Part shown: positions 10,892 through 61,595 of the stretch, in pieces | Layout: every line of letters starts with the position of its first letter | Numbering within the stretch: position 1 is the first letter of the stretch | Assembly: GCA_945910005.1 (NCBI GenBank) | Contig: OX246745.1 | Coordinates: 42,356,278-42,420,277 of the forward strand | DNA from: Isoperla grammatica | Lineage: Eukaryota > Arthropoda > Insecta > Plecoptera > Perlodidae | Length of the DNA: 64,000 nt | Reading direction: 5' to 3' | Notes under the pieces: model-generated | Told to the model about the DNA's origin: nothing | The model's input: only the letters and a program-made list of their open reading frames with translations | Database searches by the model: none | Position numbers and translations under genes: made by a program

Positions 10892-13800
10892 AACGAACCG
10901 TGTAAAATGTATGCCAGAAAACGTAAAAACGTGTTAATTTGGATTCACTTGAGCACAATTAACATTTTGTATAGAAGATGCAAAGCACTGTTCATTGGAT
11001 GAATACTATAAATACAACCATGCATATCTTTTTGAAACAGTACAATAGTGTATAAAAAAAATACAATAGTGTAAAATATCCCACATGACTGATTTTGCTC
11101 AGGGATCTATTTACAATAAACAACCAATCAATCAATCAATCTGTATACTGCCTAAAGTACATCTAGGTTAAATAATATACAATAGTCCGAACATCCTTTG
11201 AATAAGCCAGAGTTTGTAAGCATGTCAAGTTGAAAGAAAAGTTAACATACTGAATAAACGATAAGGGTCATAAAAGATTCAAAGATGATTTACCATTTTA
11301 ATAACGCCGTTGCTATAGGAATTATATCATACCACACATACATAGGAAGCCTATTTCCTACTAAACTTAAATTGTGGTCTAAGTTTACTTTCTTTAGAAT
11401 TGTTTTTAAGTAGATTCATTTGTGCCTTATAACACGCACATATAACATAAGGAAGGATGTAATGCATTTGCAAGTTGGAGGACGATGGACATGGGTCAGC
11501 CAAAGTGATCTGTCGCTTTGAATACAACAGTGTCTTCTCTCTCTCTCTCTCCCACCACGTACAGGTTCTAACTCACTCTATGTTGCATCAAAGTAGTGTA
11601 GAGAACCTTCCCTCATTGCTGCACAACCAGAAGTTAGCGAAGCACAGTGGCTCCTCCTACTACGCACCACCCCTCCATGTAGCGAATAGACGAGTCCAGA
11701 TCCCTACTTAGTATACTCATCAAAGAAACATGGCTTTAACCTTGCGAACGATGACACGATAATCAAGTCCTGATGTCAAACTACGTTTTTAATTTTTACA
11801 TCAGGCACAAATCTCCATTCTTACAGTTTATAAGTGAGCGAGGAGGTTGAGATTACAAAACAAATAATCTAATTTGCATTTGAGGTGAGATGGAATTTTC
11901 TTAGTGCTATAATGTACGGTTGAACCCATACTAGCCCAAACGTAAGTATTCGCATCTACTTCCCCTTTCATCCACGCTAATTCATAGAAAACCAACAGAT
12001 TCCTGGCGTTCTTCCACACATTGGTAGATGCTGAGTAGAGTGCACAACTGCACATGCCTAATTAACCACGACCAAGGTTCCAGGTAGCCAACGGATGGAC
12101 CTGTCTCATGGTAAAGAACAAGATAAGTAGAAGATTAAGTTGGTACCATTAGATTCGGCTATGTAGTAAGCGTTCGCTAATAACACAAGACTCAAGTCCT
12201 AAAATAGCCGTGTGGCCGTGTTTTGTTTCGGTCAAACATTGAATATGCACCAATCAAAGAAAGATACAACAATGGAGTTGCCTAGCAACACATTGCTTGT
12301 CCGCCTGTGATGTCACAACCCCCTCAATTGAGTCTTGTGATATTCTTACGTTAGGCTAACTTTACTTTAGTACCTGCACTTATATTTTCGATAAGTGGAC
12401 AGTTGAAGCATCCGTACTGAGTACACTACAGTTTCAGTTTCAATTATCCGACTCAATATCAGATGTCATGAATGCCACTGATGGGCTAAATCATTAGTTG
12501 GCAAGCTTGAGCATTCATCATTGAAATACTCTCATGTTGTGTGGGACCGAACTTGACCATCTTCTCAAAGCACTGCAATGAAATGCAATGATAACTGCCA
12601 GAAGGAATCAGAATACTAAGACCAGTGATCCGTGAAACAATAATTACACAATGGTCGTGAGGTGGGCCTGAGTAACAGACCACTCGAACAGCAAAGCTAA
12701 TCAAAGAATTTTTTCTGTTCGATACTTTTAAAAAACGACTAGTACCCGGTCAAGAATCCCTTTAGGGGATTTTGATATAAATGTTAATAGTTTATATTAA
12801 CTAATAGTAGAAACTGTATCCTAAATGTTTTAGTTTTTTAAAAGTGGTATTTTTTTAAGTAAAAAGTGAATAATGCACTTTTATATAATGTTTCTGGGAC
12901 ATAAGTTACTTTTGAACCTCTACTTTCATAAGCATGGATCTTTCCATATCAATTTCTTCCATTAAAAGCAGACTTGCGCACGAGGTAGAAGTGGATTTTT
13001 CAGTAAAACTCACTAAAGTGCAACTATAGCTGTGACTTGTTGAGTGTGAGTGGAGTGAGACGCACTTCATTGCTTCACTGTAATCACTCAGACGGGGTTA
13101 GGTCCGTGCACTCTTATCCGTCATGAAGCGCGGCGAACGGAACGATATTTGCCGGATCGAATTAAATACATGTATTTGAATGAGATACGAAGCGACCGGC
13201 AGCCGCTGCATATATTCCGGCTGAAGCTTCCGACGACGACGGGTGTGCGGGAACCTTTATGCTGCGGCCACGGTGACTCACTCGCCATAGTAGTCTTCTG
13301 TCATGTGATCACACTAAACTACAAGGATTCGTCCTCCATTTCATGTAATGTCGTGCGTCTCACATGCTCACTGCATTTTAGTCACATAGCAAACTGCATG
13401 GGACAGAGCTGCGTATAGTCAGTGTCACCGTATCGTGGGCACACACCTGCACGGTTACCACACTTCGTAGCCAACATAACATGTTATGTACTTTAAAACT
13501 AAATCGGCTAAATTTAATGTTGTTTGAACTAAGATAGAGATATTCCTACACGGCCCCAGAAGCAAAAATCGCAGTACGCAACATAGCATGAAAGTAACCT
13601 CATTAATAGAATCCTTCCTTCTCGTACTGTTCCCAAGCCAATCATTGAGACATTCAATCCTTATAAAGCATAACAACCAGAAGTTTGAACCACTTGTTTT
13701 AGGCGTTCAGTGTCAATTGCAATTTCAGACGAGTCACTTTTAGTGGTCAGCTGAACCATTGGTCCATGCAAACTAGTATCACTGATACATCCATAAATAA

Positions 13801-15194
13801 AACTTATCATCTGCTTAAGGTTTTAACAGGGTGAGTCACAACTTGTGCTTCCTCTAGCAATACCATCTAAATATGTAACATGTATATTATATAAGCATGT
13901 CCAGCATTAACTATCTTTCTTCTTCCACTGCCCTTTAAATCTCTGAACTTAATGTTTTCAAACCAATGATCACAATAAGTTTATCACAAGATAATGTCGT
14001 TATTATCAGTTCGTGTAAGGCTATCTTTCCAGCTGTTCCCTTCAATCACAGACTCACTATTAACGACTTTCACAGTAAGCAACACTCCTTAACCGAGGGC
14101 TAGGAGAAACTATGGATCACAGTGGTGCATGTTCTATCTAATATGGATGTGTGCGCAATTCTTCGCAACATCAATGGAGTATTTATTATACAGTCGTAAC
14201 TGTTTAGGAACACATCATTAGAATTAATTTCATAATGGCACAGTTAATTCAAAATAATAATCATAAAAAGTTCACCTTTCAAAGCTGAGCCATATCACCT
14301 TTTGTGTCAACTCGTTACAACCCTTCTAATACATTCAGTGTTTAGAATAAATCTCCATAACTGTTTCTGCTTCTCTCTGGTAACTGAAATCTGTTATGTC
14401 AAACACAACGGCACTTAACAGATCTGTCTGTATTCGCAGTAATTTTCTTTTCTTCAAATCAAATACGTGTTATTTGTTTATCTTGAATGTTGTTTGCCCA
14501 CTTTTGTCAATGATAATGCACTGACGTTGTTTTCTTTGGGTATTGATGGCCATATAAATATGCACAAGAATTGTCAAACGCCTTGAAATTGAAATACATT
14601 CCTTCACTTGTTATTGGTAGAACCGTATGCAGATTGCCAATAAAGCAACCTCGTCGTAACTTATTGGTCAAACCTGAGACTTACGCTTACGAATTACGAT
14701 TACATCTCTTTTGAAAAATTCTATTTTAATCTTTTATGTCATTAAGAACTGCCCCATAACGTTGACATTATTTCATTCTTCAGTAAAATATTTTTCTTGC
14801 TCAATTCCCAAGACTAAGAATTTGGTGTTGACTTGACCGTATTGTACAACCATATTGTATTAATTTGGAAAAATGTTCGGCCATTTAAGTGTGTACGCAC
14901 ACGTTAACGTGTCTACCCAAGCCAAGCCAGTGCTCGCCATCTTTTAACTCATGTAACCTACTAACTTACATGTTTGTCATAGATCGCAAAAATCTATCTC
15001 AGAAAGATTATTTAGAATTTCATTTCGTTGTTATTAAAATCTACAGAGTACATAATTATTTTAAAACACGAGCTGATTGGTTCAAACTAACCATGGCCAG
15101 ACTGTCTCGTATTGTTTAGGCAAACTCATGTAACACTCTTAGTTTTCCATTGAAATTTCGATTCCACAGTCTAGTTTATCTGCCTGTGACGGTA
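10892..15194. other. Long AT-rich intergenic stretch
   Basis: No gene recognised. Minor items: an AATC tetranucleotide tail at about 11121-11140, a CT tract at 11530-11550, and a GC-richer segment at 13020-13400 with weak inverted GTGAG/GAGACGCAC similarity between its ends. A segment of about 20 bp (CAACAGATTCCTGGCGTTCT) at about 11990 recurs at about 20117. Confidence 0.5.
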
Positions 15195-15764
15195 ACTCGC
15201 ATAGTCTCAACCCGGGACCCCATTCGCGCCATAATGACGGACACTCGCATAGTCTCAACCCGGGACCCCATTCGCGCCATAATGACGGACACTCGCATAG
15301 TCGCAACCCGGGACCCCATTCGCGCCATAATGACGGACACTCGCATAGTCGCAACCCGGGACCCCATTCGCGCCATAATGACGGACACTCGCATAGTCGC
15401 AACCCGGGACCCCATTCGCGCCATAATGATGGACACTCGCATAGTCGCAACCCGGGACCCCATTCGCGCCATAATGACGGACACTCGCATAGTCGCAACC
15501 CGGGACCCCATTCGCGCCATAATGACGGACACTCGCATAGTCGCAACCCGGGACCCCATTCGCGCCATAATGACGGACACTCGCATAGTCGCAACCCGGG
15601 ACCCCATTCGCGCCATAATGACGGACACTCGCATAGTCGCAACCCGGGACCCCATTCGCGCCATAATGACGGACACTCGCATAGTCGCAACCCGGGACCC
15701 CATTCGCGCCATAATGACGGACACTCGCATAGTCGCAACCCGGGACCCCATTTGCGCCATAATA
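15195..15764. repeat. 48-bp minisatellite, 12 copies
   Basis: The unit starts ACTCGCATAGTCGCAACCCG and recurs every 48 bp. The first two units carry TCTC for TCGC, and one carries GATGG for GACGG. Because 48 is a multiple of 3, several frames on both strands are open and give 16-residue repeats; these are not evidence of a protein. Confidence 0.97.
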
Positions 15765-15860
15765 CGTCACACTACAGGTCTGGGGCAATTATGCAGTGTT
15801 CTTGTTATAGCTCATGTGGTTAGGCCCCTTAGAGTGTCCTTTATAGACGGGACCATTAGA

Positions 15861-16431
15861 CGGTCGTTGATACCATTGGGCGTTATACTTACGCGGTCGT
15901 TGATACCATTGGGCGTTATACTACACGCGGTCGTTGATACCATTGGGCGTTATACTACACGCGGTCGTTGATACCATTGGGCGTTATACTACACGCGGTC
16001 GTTGATACCATTGGGCGTTATACTTACGCGGTCGTTGATACCATTGGGCGTTATACTACACGCGGTCGTTGATACCATTGGGCGTTATACTACACGCGGT
16101 CGTTGATACCATTGGGCGTTATACTACACGCGGTCGTTGATACCATTGGGCGTTATACTACACGCGGTCGTTGATACCATTGGGCGTTATACTACACGCG
16201 GTCGTTGATACCATTGGGCGTTATACTACACGCGGTCGTTGATACCATTGGGCCTAATACTTCACGCGGTCGGTGATACCATTGGGCGTTATACTACACG
16301 CGGTCGTTGATACCATTGGGCGTTATACTACACGCGGTCGTTGATACCATTGGGCGTTATACTACACGCGGTCGTTGATACCATTGGGCCTAATACTTCA
16401 CGCGGTCGGTGATACCATTGGGCGTAATACT
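15861..16431. repeat. 34-bp minisatellite, about 17 copies
   Basis: The unit starts CGGTCGTTGATACCATTGGG with period 34, with some 33-bp units (CTTACG instead of CTACACG). Units with GGGCCTAATACTTC and GGTCGGTGAT occur at about 16240-16275 and again at 16388-16420, about 136 bp (four units) apart, showing block duplication. Confidence 0.96.
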
Positions 16432-17596
16432 AGAACCCAGTTCCACTCCAGTAGAAGACTAAGCCACGGCAAGTAAAGAACTTGAGGGCGTTAGTATACT
16501 AACATACGAGTATTTCATTCTCTCTGTGATCAAATATATAATATACCTCTCCGTGTAATCTTTGTACTCCAAGTATTGGATAGTACAGTTCACCTTCACT
16601 ATTTCAAAAGGTTCATTGTTAATTTTGTTTTGAAGATAAAATCAAAAAAGAAAAAACTGTAATCTGTCACTCATCTCAAGCGATCTATTACGAACACTTC
16701 AGATTTCTTATTTGAGGATTATGAGATATTATCTTTGCCTATCACTATCATTAGAATCACATTTGTGGCGCCTATTTAGCCGTACATATTCAGAAATGTA
16801 CGTTTCTTTGGCGTAGCGAAGGGTTACACGCGCAACCTCTAATGCGGCAATGGCGTCTACAAGTATCACGACTAACGGGCGTACATGATGGTTCAACAAA
16901 CTATGAAGGAGCCGGTTACAAAAGAACAACAAACATATTAAGCCATGTCCGATAAACAAAGGAAGGATCACGGTGGGACAGATCTACTGTAATTAGCAAA
17001 CTAGTCCCTTCCCACGCGTTTCACTTTTAGGTTAGAATAGATCGAAGGGCTGAACGCTCACTTGTATCAACTTCTCCGCTCTCGAGCGCTGCCAAACACC
17101 GCTTTGCTCTGGTTATCCTTTCCGCAACAATCGATGTTCCGCACTCATTGTTCGTAACGTCCTTAAACAAGAGTAATACTTAGACCCAGCAGTCTCATCG
17201 CGTCTTACAGCCCAATATATGCTAGATGGGTAGTATATCCTCGCCCGCGGTATGATGTAATGCGCGGTTATGGCACCGTTGTACTACGCGAATAGCGTAA
17301 ATTCGACGATAAATATCCGAGTGCACTCATAGGTCGCGTCTCGTACGGTAATTGTTGTCAGTGATCAACACCGTTCAACTATCGGACCAATACCTCATAA
17401 TTAAAAATAACACCTTTACAATTAAATTAGTTTTTCTTTATATGTTTCGAAATTTTCACTTGCTAAAAAATAAAAACGATATAAATAAATTCATCACTAA
17501 TTCCTACTGTCCTCATTGATACGAATTATGCCCATTGACTTCCGTCATTTCTATAACTTTAGTCCGACCCGTTGTTGAAGGGTCCTTCTCCTCATG
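16432..17596. other. Region downstream of THEM6-like gene, includes CpG-dense segment
   Basis: This is where the 3' UTR of the minus-strand gene must lie. I saw no canonical AATAAA (TTTATT on plus) in the nearest kilobase. About 17030-17400 is noticeably CpG-rich compared with its surroundings. No other exon is recognised. Confidence 0.45.
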
Positions 17597-55353
<37,757 letters not shown>

Positions 55354-56370
55354 GGCTCGCACTCAATCAAGGCACTCAGGTAGTAACTTGAGGAAAACTG
55401 GACGCACAACTACTCGAAATGTTAAGTATTTGTTTGCATTGTCTCTCCAACGATTGCGATGTTGATATTGCTATAGCGACTGAAGAATCTCATTTGATTC
55501 CAATGACGCACGTTTCGACTGCTGTCTTACAATGCGTGAAGGCTACTCCAACAGTAAAATAAGTCTTATGATGAGTGCTAACAACTATTATTACTTGCGT
55601 CTGGCCTCATGCAACCTTTTTCAAGACGTTACTTGTTCAGCTGAATTCAGGTGGATTGCCTTTCAGGGTTTCATTCACTTTTCAATTTAAGGGGAAATAA
55701 ATTCTGGTTTTGGACTAAAGTAAGATTCCAAGAACCTTTAATTTATTTCAGCTATCACGTTTATAACGAATCTAAGTGATTGGCGCACAGTTGTTATTCG
55801 CACACGTGCATTAACATGCACTGACGCACGCACGCACGTATATGTACGCACACGCATAAACAAACGCGCGAAAAAGCTTACGTGAACTGGTCGTGCAATG
55901 GTACTAGGACCGACTTATTCCAGTGCTCAACAAAACTAGTATTTTCTTGGTGAGTCGGCTGTATGTTACTCATACGTCATAAAACTAGTATAAACAAACA
56001 TACCCTAGTTTAATGTTTAAATTTGCAACGCAAGGAATTCAAAAACTAGAGTGGAACCTATATCAGCTGTTCTCCAGTGTAAACATGTTGTGTCACACTC
56101 ACACACACCGGTAAGAATGTAATATGCCTATAAAAGGCACTGCGACTGCGACTGCGACACGAGGCGACACGAGACGAGACGAGCCGAAGACAGAAGCGCA
56201 GCGCACGCGACTGACTTCGACTAGGGTAACTAGTGAACTGAAACTGAAGGGTGTGTGTTGTATTGACGAGTGAAGCCGCACCGCGCCTGACCCAAGGGCG
56301 GGCTGTTGCGCAGGCGCCATCGGCTCACTTGCATCCATTACCTTATTATATATATATTCTACTCAGGTAT
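55354..56370. other. Upstream region of THEM6-like gene
   Basis: The minus-strand promoter and 5' UTR should lie here, but no clear TATA or initiator was identified for that strand. On the plus strand a TATAAAAG lies at 56129-56136 followed by a GACGAGACGAG-type simple region and GC-rich DNA; it has no recognisable gene downstream. Confidence 0.35.
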
Positions 56371-56705
56371 TAGTGGGGTATCTAGGAATCCGAAAATTAT
56401 ATTATAGAGAAACCCATCAAAAGTGGGGGTGCGGGAGATTGCCCCCCCCCCCCCCTTCAAAAATCTCTCATCAACGTTATTTTGAGAGGAAATCTGTGCG
56501 TTTTGGAACGGCCAACTCAAAACAAATTACAACTTTTTTATAACTATTACTATATTAAATGCCTGTATTTTTTAAACCAATGTCTTTTGTACCTATTGAA
56601 TGACAAAATACAGTCTTCATTGAAAGGTGAAAGTTCACTTTCCATATTGTTTTAATGGGGAGGGAGATGTTGTCTCCCCCCCTCCCCCTCTTGGATATGC
56701 CACTG
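56371..56705. mobile_element. hAT-like MITE, second copy (inverted)
   Basis: The right end TTGGATATGCCACTG and left end TAGTGGGGTATCTAGG match the TIR of the 28595 element. Internally, on the minus strand, GAGTTGGCCGTTCCAAAACG matches the 28.9-kb copy (CAGTTGGCCGCTGTAAAACG). C-runs flank the core as in the other copy. More diverged; no target duplication retained. Confidence 0.8.
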
Positions 56706-57879
56706 AAAACTGGTTTACAAACGAGGACAAATAACAATAAATATATCATGCATACTATACAATTTACTATGACACACTGAACAAAATGAAATAGCTGTTA
56801 AGACAACAGAACTAAAAGCGAACTACTACAAAGAAGAGAATATTGAACAATAAACATTGGGAAACAAATATTATTCGAATTATAAAAAGAAATGACAATT
56901 TATTTGAAATAATAAATTGACATATAACGGAGGTAGATACAAGTATGAAAATGGAAGTTATATCACTGTTCATAGAAAAAGAACTTAAAGATTTGTTTTT
57001 ACATTGCAGTTTTCATTTTCAAAGAGCTAATCTTAACAAGTCTAAAATAATGTGTGTTTTATTTTTTGTGAATTTAAAACATTCTGATTAAGTAAACTTA
57101 GAGTCCCCAGTCCAACGGTACAAAGTGGAGTAACCCCCCCACCCTTCGCCCTTACCCGAGTAGACAAATATGAAGATCGAGTTGTCATTGTGTTGTAAAA
57201 TAAATGTGGATGAGAACATAATATGTTTTATTTAATTTATTTGTGTGTATTTATTTACTTTGGTTTATTTGGTGAACATATTTATGTATACTTTTATTTA
57301 TTTCATATTTATATAATTTGCACATATAACAGATTTATAATGGCTAACACTCGTTACAGTAAATAAATTTGAAAAAAACACACGTTTGCTATGTTTCCAT
57401 TAATTTTATAATGCGGTACGTAAACGTTATTTTATACTAATGATTTGACCGTATGAAACTGCTAATTTCTAAGTGTACGATGATAATATAATTGTTGAAA
57501 AGCAGCCACTCGTTGTTGATCAAGAGAATTCTACTCAATATAACATCTTAAAAACGAGAAGTAAAAATAATTACAAAAATTCAAGCATGAAATACAGAAA
57601 AGGTACCAGATAGTAGTCGATACTACAGATTTCAAATCATTCAAGTTTTGAAAGTCAACAATTATTAGTTATTATTATGCTATGTTATATTATTATAGCA
57701 CCAAACTTTCCATCAAAAGAAAACGATCATAATAGCTAAATGGCGAAACAAAAGAAGAAAAAACTGTTATAAATATATTTTGGCCCCGCTTTGATACAAT
57801 TTAGAGAAAATATGAATCTAAAGCATAAAACATAATACGACTTTTTATTGGGCAGCGCAGTCACATAAATTAACGATTT
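56706..57879. other. AT-rich intergenic DNA
   Basis: No supported feature. Confidence 0.5.
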
Positions 57880-57990
57880 ACCCTTCATACCCCAGCATTC
57901 ACCTTGTGACTGAGATTGCCGGTGGCCGGTATCGAACCCCCCCGTATAGAGTCTCGACCTACATCTGTGACGTCAGTATCACTCAGACTC
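57880..57990 (-). mobile_element. tRNA-derived SINE fragment
   Basis: On the minus strand GGGGGTTCGATACCGGCCAC (B-box region) leads to CGGCAATCTCAGTCACAAGG and TGAATGCTGGGG, the SINE family sequence, cut after the first part of the body. Confidence 0.72.
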
Positions 57991-58745
57991 AGTCGCGTGG
58001 TTCCAAGTGTAACTGCCAGACAATACAGCATTACTTTGTATGTATTATGTGCATAGGTTATTAAATAGGTTAATTAATGGGTTATAGTGTAATCTGTAAC
58101 ATATATTTAAGACAAATAGTGTAAGATTTCCACTATAGAGTAGAAATAGGTCTAAATTAAGATTTAATGTGCAAATGTAAAATATTGAGTAAAGAAAAAT
58201 AGGGTGCTAATATTGTAATCAAAGTAGTGAAAGTACTGTATGGTCTTGTAAAATGTACAATTGTGAAACATAGTAGCTACCAAGCTAAAATAAAGTATAC
58301 ATTTACATTTACATAGTTGCTATGTTGAAACTGTAGTTAAACCCCTAAAATTTATAAATTCGTGTCATAAAGCTAGTTATGCCAAATTTGAATCGCGAAA
58401 TAACGCGATTTGGAGCTTTAATCAAGAAATATATTAAATATCTGTCTATTCGCGAAATAAGACCAAAAAAATGAAAATGTGTTAAATGTTGGCCAAAAGT
58501 AAGTGTTAGTGTAATAAAAACCGCGCAAACAAAATTAAAATATTAAGGAAATAGATAGGAAGTACTGCTTTTACACACGAATGAGACGCCTTAATTTGAA
58601 TGATATTCACAAATTTCATTATGTATAAGGTTTTTTTGCTTGTTATGGTTGTTATAAAAAAAAAAAACACAGCAAAAAGCGAAATTAAAATTTTGAAAAA
58701 CGAAATTTGAGAAAAAATAAACCATTTCTGTAGGGCGCTGTGTAC
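57991..58745. other. AT-rich intergenic DNA
   Basis: An AATAAA with short A/T repeats (AAAATAAAGTATACATTTAC) at about 58290 may mark an old LINE tail; otherwise nothing. Confidence 0.4.
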
Positions 58746-58990
58746 GACCGTAGCGGTGGCTCAGCGGTAAGACGCGAGACTCTATCCTGACTGAAGGCTG
58801 TTTGCGAGATTTTCCTCAATCGTTTGGTTGAAATGGGAATAAAGTCCTAATTACAGTCCTCGCACATTCCTACCTAACTATCCAAACACCCTAACATACC
58901 TAGTTAGTCACCTGAAGAGAGGCCACATCAGGTACAGCTGGTGTGCTCCCTATAACAGGGATTCATACGATTACGAACCATTAATTATAA
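58746..58990 (+). mobile_element. tRNA-derived SINE copy with internal deletion
   Basis: The head GGTGGCTCAGCGGTAAGACG is intact. After GAGACTCTATCCTGACTGAA the B-box part is missing (deleted), and the body follows: GTCCTCGCACATTCCTACCT, CCAAACACCCTAACATACCT and CACCTGAAGAGAGGCCACATC. Confidence 0.78.
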
Positions 58991-59455
58991 TCCAAGCTAG
59001 TTGGTAATATGACATAAAAAGGGGTTCGTGGCCTCACTGATATATGATTAAAATCGACAACTCCTAACTCAGTAAATGTATAAGTAAATGCCTTGCGAAG
59101 ATAATGGAGTAGACAGTGATTTGGAACTACACTCAAGACTAATGAGCTGGAAAACAAACTGTTTGCAATGACCTCCTTATATATGACGTTTATTTATAAT
59201 TACTTAAACATAATGTAAATGCTTATTCTACTAAGAACGGCTTATCCACGCAATGTTGCGATATCTGGAACCTGTATTATAGGTTTAATCTGCCTCAGGC
59301 TTCAGCGTTGATATGGCAAAAAGTATTGCAGTTATAAGACCACTGATAACATTTAGCTCTTGGACTATCATTTAGCCCTTGGACCATCATTGAGCCCTGG
59401 TTTTTGATATTGTTGGGTTTTTTCACTGCTATATTTATTTATTTATTTATTTATT
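58991..59455. other. Intergenic DNA ending in (ATTT)n before the gap
   Basis: No feature. An ATTT tetranucleotide run (59431-59455) borders the gap and may have caused it. Confidence 0.5.
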
Positions 59456-59655
59456 NNNNNNNNNNNNNNNNNNNNNNNNNNNNNNNNNNNNNNNNNNNNN
59501 NNNNNNNNNNNNNNNNNNNNNNNNNNNNNNNNNNNNNNNNNNNNNNNNNNNNNNNNNNNNNNNNNNNNNNNNNNNNNNNNNNNNNNNNNNNNNNNNNNNN
59601 NNNNNNNNNNNNNNNNNNNNNNNNNNNNNNNNNNNNNNNNNNNNNNNNNNNNNNN
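59456..59655. other. Assembly gap, 200 N
   Basis: Exactly 200 undetermined bases; the true gap length is not known. Frames crossing it are meaningless. Confidence 1.
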
Positions 59656-60396
59656 ACGCCTGTAAACACGTTTCAGAATCGGGCAATGATACAAGACATA
59701 ATATGATTGTTTCCCACCCGTGGTAGTATTTGATCTAAGGAATGAGAAGTTTCAATATAATCAGGAATCAGAATTAAATATAGTTTTTATAGGCAGTGCC
59801 GATCTTAAGACGAGAGAAAAGAGGAACCCCCTGACTCCTTCCACCCATAAGCCTGTTTAAATATATTCCTCCACCTTGCTCCCCCATATGGCCCCGGACG
59901 AGAATAGGTCCAAGTTGACAACATTTGTAAATTTGATGACGAACAAGACCTGTACGTCTGGCGAGCCGCCCCCCCCCACACAACGGGGCCCCCCCCCGCT
60001 TCGCGGGGGCGGTGGGGGTCTCCTTTACGGCACCGGTTGTTGTCGTTGTTATTGTTGTGTTTTCACGATCCTCCTACCACAGGTTTCGTAGATTTTGAAG
60101 CATGGCAAAAGAAAAAGAAAAATATGGTGGTGCTGTGAAAGCTAGGAAACAGTTCTGCCTTATTATCCAACTGGTGATCATATTAATTGGCGATGGTAAC
60201 AATCAAATAGAAACAATGTTCCTGATCTGTTGTTGTGATTGATTTCGTGCTAGAAAACATGTTGTCGTCACAAAGAATCACAAGCAAGGAGCCAATTCTA
60301 TTGAATACTGATAAGTTCGCTGAGAAAAACAGGAAATTAAAAGCACAACCTAGATTTAACTAAGACAGTGTATATTGCATGTGGTTTAGTGTCACA
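59656..60396. other. Intergenic DNA
   Basis: GC-rich runs at 59965-60020 (CCGCTTCGCGGGGGCGG) with weak inverted ends (CAGTGCCG at 59795, CGGCACCG at about 60030) hint at another MITE. No gene. Confidence 0.4.
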
Positions 60397-60583
60397 CGCA
60401 CACGCACAAGCACACGCACACGCACACGCACACGCACACGCACACGCACACGCACACGCACACGCACACGCACACGCACACGCACACGCACACGCACACG
60501 CACACGCACACGCACACGCACACGCACACGCACACGCACACGCACACGCACACGCACACGCACACGCACACGCACACGCATTC
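60397..60583. repeat. (CACACG)n hexanucleotide array
   Basis: About 31 units, nearly pure. Open frames here are composition artefacts. Confidence 0.98.
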
Positions 60584-60587
60584 ACAC

Positions 60588-60755
60588 ACAACTGACATGA
60601 TAATGTTGCAAGGAAGTCTTATTTCTCTATTATTTATGTAGGCCTACATATTATAACGTATACAATACATTCACACACAACTGACATGATATGTTGCAAG
60701 GAAGTCTTATTTCTCTATTATTTATGTAGGCCTACATATTATAACGTACATAATA
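60588..60755. repeat. Tandem duplication of about 80 bp
   Basis: CATTCACACACAACTGACAT...TTTATGTAGGCCTACATATT occurs twice in direct order. The second copy has lost one or two bases. Confidence 0.92.
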
Positions 60756-61595
60756 GTTTTGTTGGTAGGAAATCTTCCGTTCCGTAATATTGTAGTGTGA
60801 AAATGGGAGTTTATTCATTTTCACACTGGATTCCTTCACTTTCGTGTTTTATTCTACATGATTGTGGCTTATGGGTAAACAACACTCTGTTTTGATCACA
60901 ATCAGGTAGGTGCTGAGCTGGCTATTGTGTAACCATCAATCTAGGGCAACAGTAGGACTAACATTAGAATACTGACACAGCATAATAGTCATAATAGTAA
61001 TTTTGGTAACTTTGCTGTGTCAGGGGTTTTGGCAGGCCCAAGTTTGATTGTTGATAGCAGTTTGGTCTGAGCCCCACTTTTGCATTTCGGCTTGAGTGGG
61101 GGGTCGAACCATGACGGTTGATTGGTGGTTAGAGACATGAGCAGCTAGCACAAGCCAAAGAGGGGGTTAAAGGGGGGAAGGTGACGTGACACGGTCGAGG
61201 TGGGATGAAAGTGGTAAGGCTCGGGGTCTCGGGTTGGACCGGTTGGAGGAGCCGTTGAAGATGGACGCATATGTGGGCGCATGAAGATGGAACGGGCCGA
61301 GAGCGACCAGCGAACCATAGGGCACGAGGAGAACTATCCCCGAGGAAGGAAGCGAGAAGTCACGAGGGACGTACGGACGGGGCAAAAGCCAACCAAGGTA
61401 GTGTGACTCCTTAGTAGTAGATAAAGGGCCAGATAGATCCTGATCAGTACGCCACGTCTTTGCCATGGTAGGATGAATGTCGATTGTCTAAAATAATAAA
61501 TGTGCGGTTCCTCAATGTTTGAACCCAGGACTGTTGATTTAAGTACCTAGTCTCCCGGCCTTCCTCAGACATAGCAACGATCCCAAATGTACGAG
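60756..61595. other. Intergenic DNA with possible old retroelement sequence
   Basis: A GC-rich segment (61140-61470) has a 99-codon minus-strand frame that I do not recognise. A minus-strand B-box-like match (CCTGGGTTCAAACATTGAGG) is at about 61510-61545. No gene can be supported. Confidence 0.35.

Noticed and set aside
13020..13418. MITE or exon in the GC-richer segment
   Set aside because: Inverted similarity between ends is too weak and gapped, and the 89-codon frame resembles nothing.
56129..56136. TATA box (TATAAAAG) of a plus-strand promoter
   Set aside because: No recognisable transcript or exon follows; the downstream DNA is simple-sequence and a MITE. Kept only as a remark.
60337..60600. 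Overlapping repeat proteins (Ala-Cys, Arg-Val, His-Ala)
   Set aside because: All are frames of a CACACG hexanucleotide array.
61167..61466. 99-codon minus-strand gene
   Set aside because: No family recognised; composition and position among SINE-like pieces suggest transposon debris, but this could not be shown.
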